Shown here piece after piece: positions 18,650-20,564 of a DNA stretch of 20,564 bases (positions within the stretch are counted from its first letter, which is position 1; every line of letters starts with the position of its first letter). The notes beneath the pieces were generated by a model. It did not search any database. It was not told the DNA's origin and worked only from the letters and a program-made list of their open reading frames with translations. Origin of the DNA: Haplomitrium mnioides (lineage: Eukaryota > Marchantiophyta > Haplomitriopsida > Calobryales); contig JBNGIS010009279.1 of the NCBI GenBank assembly GCA_049999725.1, forward strand, positions 1 to 20,564, in the 5' to 3' direction. The translations under genes and the position numbers were made by a program.

Positions 18650-19675
18650 GAGTGACGGGCATTCCACATCGGATTTGAATTGCCCAAAGAATCGGAAAAA
18701 GCCATCACCCTGCTCCTAAGTAACTTTAGTGATGCCTTTGCTGGGAGTCACGTAGATCTAAAGGAAGTCCCGAGGGAATTGGGAGAACACCGGATTGGCT
18801 TAGAGCCCAAAGCAATCCTGGTAAGATAACGACAATACAGGTGGAACCTCCACTTCTCTTTGTTGGTGAAAGAGGAAATTCACAAGTTGTTGAAGGCAGA
18901 TTTCATCTACTCGGTCCTCAACAGTGAATGGGTGTCCTCACTGTTGGTGGTGCTCAAGAAAGTGGTGCAAGATGGTGAAAGGAAAACCTGAGTGTGCCAG
19001 GATTTTTGGAAGCTCAATGAGGCCACGAAAAAGGATCACTACCCGCTGCCCTTTATGGATCGGGTGCTCGATTTGGTAGCAAGGCAAGAGGTGTATAGCT
19101 TCTTGGTTTGGTACTCACGGTAGAACCTGATTTGGATCAGAGAGGAGGATCAACTCAAAATGGCATTCACCACAAAATGAGGGGTGTTTGCCTTTTGAAG
19201 AATGCCATTGGGATTATGCAATGCACCCGAAACTATCCAAAGTATGAAGATGAACATCTTCCATGATTATCTAAGGAAATTCTTGGAGATCTTCATCAAC
19301 AATTTTGTAGTGTATAGGAAACTGGATGATCACGAGTGGGATGTGAGGCTCACCCTTCAGCATTGCAGAGAGACGGGGCTCAGTTTGCACCCAGGAAAAT
19401 GTTTCTTTGGGGTGACGGAGGGAATACTCCTCAGACACCAGATTTCCAGTCAAGGCATCAAAGTGGATGAGGAGAAGATCGCCATCTAGATGAAGGTCTC
19501 ATTCCCCACCAACTTGAAGGAGGTGCAAGGATTCTTGGGGTGTGTGGGATACTTTAGAAGGTTTATCGACCAATTTGCCTCAGTGGCTCTACCCATCAGC
19601 CAGATGACAAAAGGGGGCATCACCTTTGAAGCCACCCTCGAGAGGCTCATGAGCTTCATAGAATTGAAGAGGTGA
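18650..19675 (+). pseudogene. Gypsy reverse transcriptase with altered catalytic pair
   Basis: RT motifs in order are AITLLLSNFSDAFAG (18697-18741), VPRELGEHRIGLEPKAI (18769-18819), LVKEEIHKLLKADFIYSVLN, a KK..DG finger motif, CQDFWKLNEATKKDHYPLPF (18999-19058), DQLKMAFTTK, MPLGLCNAPETIQ (19202-19240) and FINNFVVY (19292-19315). The RT connection domain follows with HPGKCFFGVTEG and EVQGFLGCVGYFRRFI. The FxDD active site reads FINN: both catalytic Asp codons are AAC and AAT (19298-19303). Stops interrupt the frame at several places, among them after VR near 18829, before VCQ (18989-18991), near 19122, 19178 and 19197, and at 19487. Most can be explained by a single C-to-T or G-to-A change of Arg, Gln or Trp codons. 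Not functional. Confidence 0.85.
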
Positions 19676-19860
19676 TTAGAAAGTACCCCTGTTCTAATGA
19701 CTCCTAGCTGGGGGAGAGATTTTCACGTAATGATTGATGTGTCTGGCTTCTGCATCGGAGCGGTGTTGAGCCAGATGGATGAGAGGGGCAGAGATCATCC
19801 GATTTATTTTGCCAGTTGGCTACAGGCCCCAGCGGAGGACAAAAATAGTAGGACAATTCC
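19676..19860 (+). pseudogene. RNase H domain start, truncated
   Basis: After a TGA at 19674-19676 the same frame goes on with the start of the RNase H domain that follows RT in gypsy elements: FHVMIDVSGFCIGAVLSQMD (19721-19780), with a metal-binding Asp in IDVSG, then RDHPIYFASWLQAPAEDKN. The family's next block (a Ser/Thr-Glu-rich helix and the HYLLG motif) is not recognisable, so homology is lost around 19850-19860. The rest of the open frame to 19939 shows nothing further. Integrase does not follow. Confidence 0.75.
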
Positions 19861-20042
19861 ACCCACAAATCAATGCATTCCTCCACTCTTCCTCATGAGG
19901 CTCACACCTAGTTGCTCTATTTCTCGGAATTCTCCTTGACAAATCGACTGTGGACCCTTGGTGCACAAAGTGATATCTCGGCCTCGGGTTGGTCTCATGC
20001 TTTCTGCAAACCTTTTGCCCTCCTTCTAGTACCAAAATTTTA
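19861..20042 (-). other. Possible 5' leader and primer-binding site of an L-family element
   Basis: On the minus strand, eight bases past the LTR end at 20043, the sequence TGGTACTAGAAGG (20034-20022) begins with the TGG that pairs with a tRNA 3' CCA. It resembles, but does not match, the initiator-Met type primer site. A minus-strand frame (20035-19820) continues from it with no recognised domain. If this is a leader, an L-family internal region began here and was joined to the plus-strand RNase H remnant near 19860. The spacing is larger than usual, so confidence is low. Confidence 0.35.
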
Positions 20043-20564
20043 TGTCACTCCCCTCCTTTAGGCCATAACCTTCAGAAGTTCCACTTGGAAGGCATGGAGG
20101 ACAAAAACATGGGAATAAGGCTCTTTTGTGAGATAGCCCCTATGTTGTTATCACTTTGAGGCTTTACATAATCTCTCTTTACCTTACAAGCCCTTTTCTT
20201 ACCTCAACATTCACATTAGCATCTAATCTGCTCATTCATCCCCAATGCTAGAATACCCATGCATATAAACCCAAGTATCTCTCTGGTAATCTTCAACGTA
20301 ATTCAGGGGTCCAAAATCTGGACCCAACCACCTTGTATACACTTCAAGAGCAGAATTTAATAACCCAAGTGTCATTGAACAATGACAAGGGTTGTCTAAA
20401 GGTCTGAACAAATAGAATACCTATCTACTACTAGTCTTAAGTGTTTTATACAATGCAACAAAATTCAAATCTAACTATTACACTTGTACACAAATACAAA
20501 CACAAAAATGCATTGCACTTCACCAAAATCAGAGGCCTTACATGACTACCAAGGCTGATCTCCC
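20043..20564 (-). mobile_element. L-family LTR (copy C), 3' end; continues beyond the window
   Basis: The plus strand begins TGTCACTCCC at 20043 and follows copy A (from 3796) closely to the window end. Shared blocks include GGCTCTTTTGTGAGATAG, TATCACTTTGAGGCTTTA, AATACCCATGCATATAAACC, ACCACCTTGTATACACTTCA and CACTTCACCAAAATCAGAGG. About 520 bp are visible, the same part as 3796-4330 of copy A. It is the U5-side end, so the LTR lies on the minus strand and its start is outside the window. Confidence 0.8.

Noticed and set aside
19836-19850. Shared string GAGGACAAAAATAG between RNase H and LTR copy A (about 3850)
   Set aside because: It falls in frame with the RNase H peptide and the flanks do not match the LTR, so it is taken as chance.
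1-20564. Search for tRNA, rRNA, CRISPR arrays, bacterial operons or an intact host gene
   Set aside because: No cloverleaf, no regularly spaced palindromic repeats, no ribosome-binding-site-led gene string and no intact conserved host protein were seen by eye on either strand.

Overview
The window reads as repeat-rich plant nuclear DNA. Almost everything recognisable in it is the decayed remains of Ty3/gypsy-type LTR retrotransposons, and I see no intact host gene, no tRNA or rRNA gene and no CRISPR array. The plant assignment rests on the gypsy and chromovirus protein families, the very long LTRs, and stop codons of the kind left by C-to-T decay at methylated sites. The density of old, nested elements would suit a large genome such as a gymnosperm's, but that is inference and the species cannot be named from this sequence.

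Left block (1-3795). Two pieces of a minus-strand chromodomain gypsy element (a chromovirus) lie at 1-322 and about 1578-3795. Between them is a plus-strand element end: integrase remnant (352-1068), GT-rich leader with polypurine tract (1080-1299), and the first ~280 bp of a long LTR (1300-1577). The second chromovirus piece runs, on the minus strand, gag (3795-3498), protease (3494-2890), reverse transcriptase (2876-2296), then directly and in frame a chromodomain, then its 3' LTR with a TATA box. Catalytic RT, RNase H and integrase have been deleted from it.

Centre-left (3796-8035). A minus-strand element of the long-LTR family (called L here) has its integrase at 7777-6862, CA/GT-rich leader and polypurine tract at 6861-6632, and a 2.8-kb 3' LTR at 6631-3796 full of tandem repeats. 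It is cut at 7778 by the start of another L-type LTR facing the other way (7778-8035), which makes a local inverted repeat.

Centre (8036-12704). A minus-strand gag of a different gypsy lineage (10244-8036, three zinc knuckles) is followed by about 2.4 kb that I cannot assign, containing a 20-bp minisatellite (11338-11460) and a small hairpin.

Right block (12705-20564). A plus-strand gag-pol remnant is split by an L-family LTR, 14738-17989. The gene stops inside the aspartic protease at 14737 and resumes in the same frame after the insertion, with a 4-of-5 target-site duplication, so this is best read as a solo LTR. RT and RNase H follow to about 19850, with the catalytic RT Asp pair changed to Asn-Asn. 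The window ends in a third L-family LTR (20043 onward, minus strand) with a possible primer-binding site beside it.

No gene here looks functional. The interest lies in the structure: an in-frame RT-chromodomain join, a solo LTR whose removal would restore the reading frame, inverted copies of integrase plus LTR, and LTR tandem arrays rich in TTGAC and CACGT cores.
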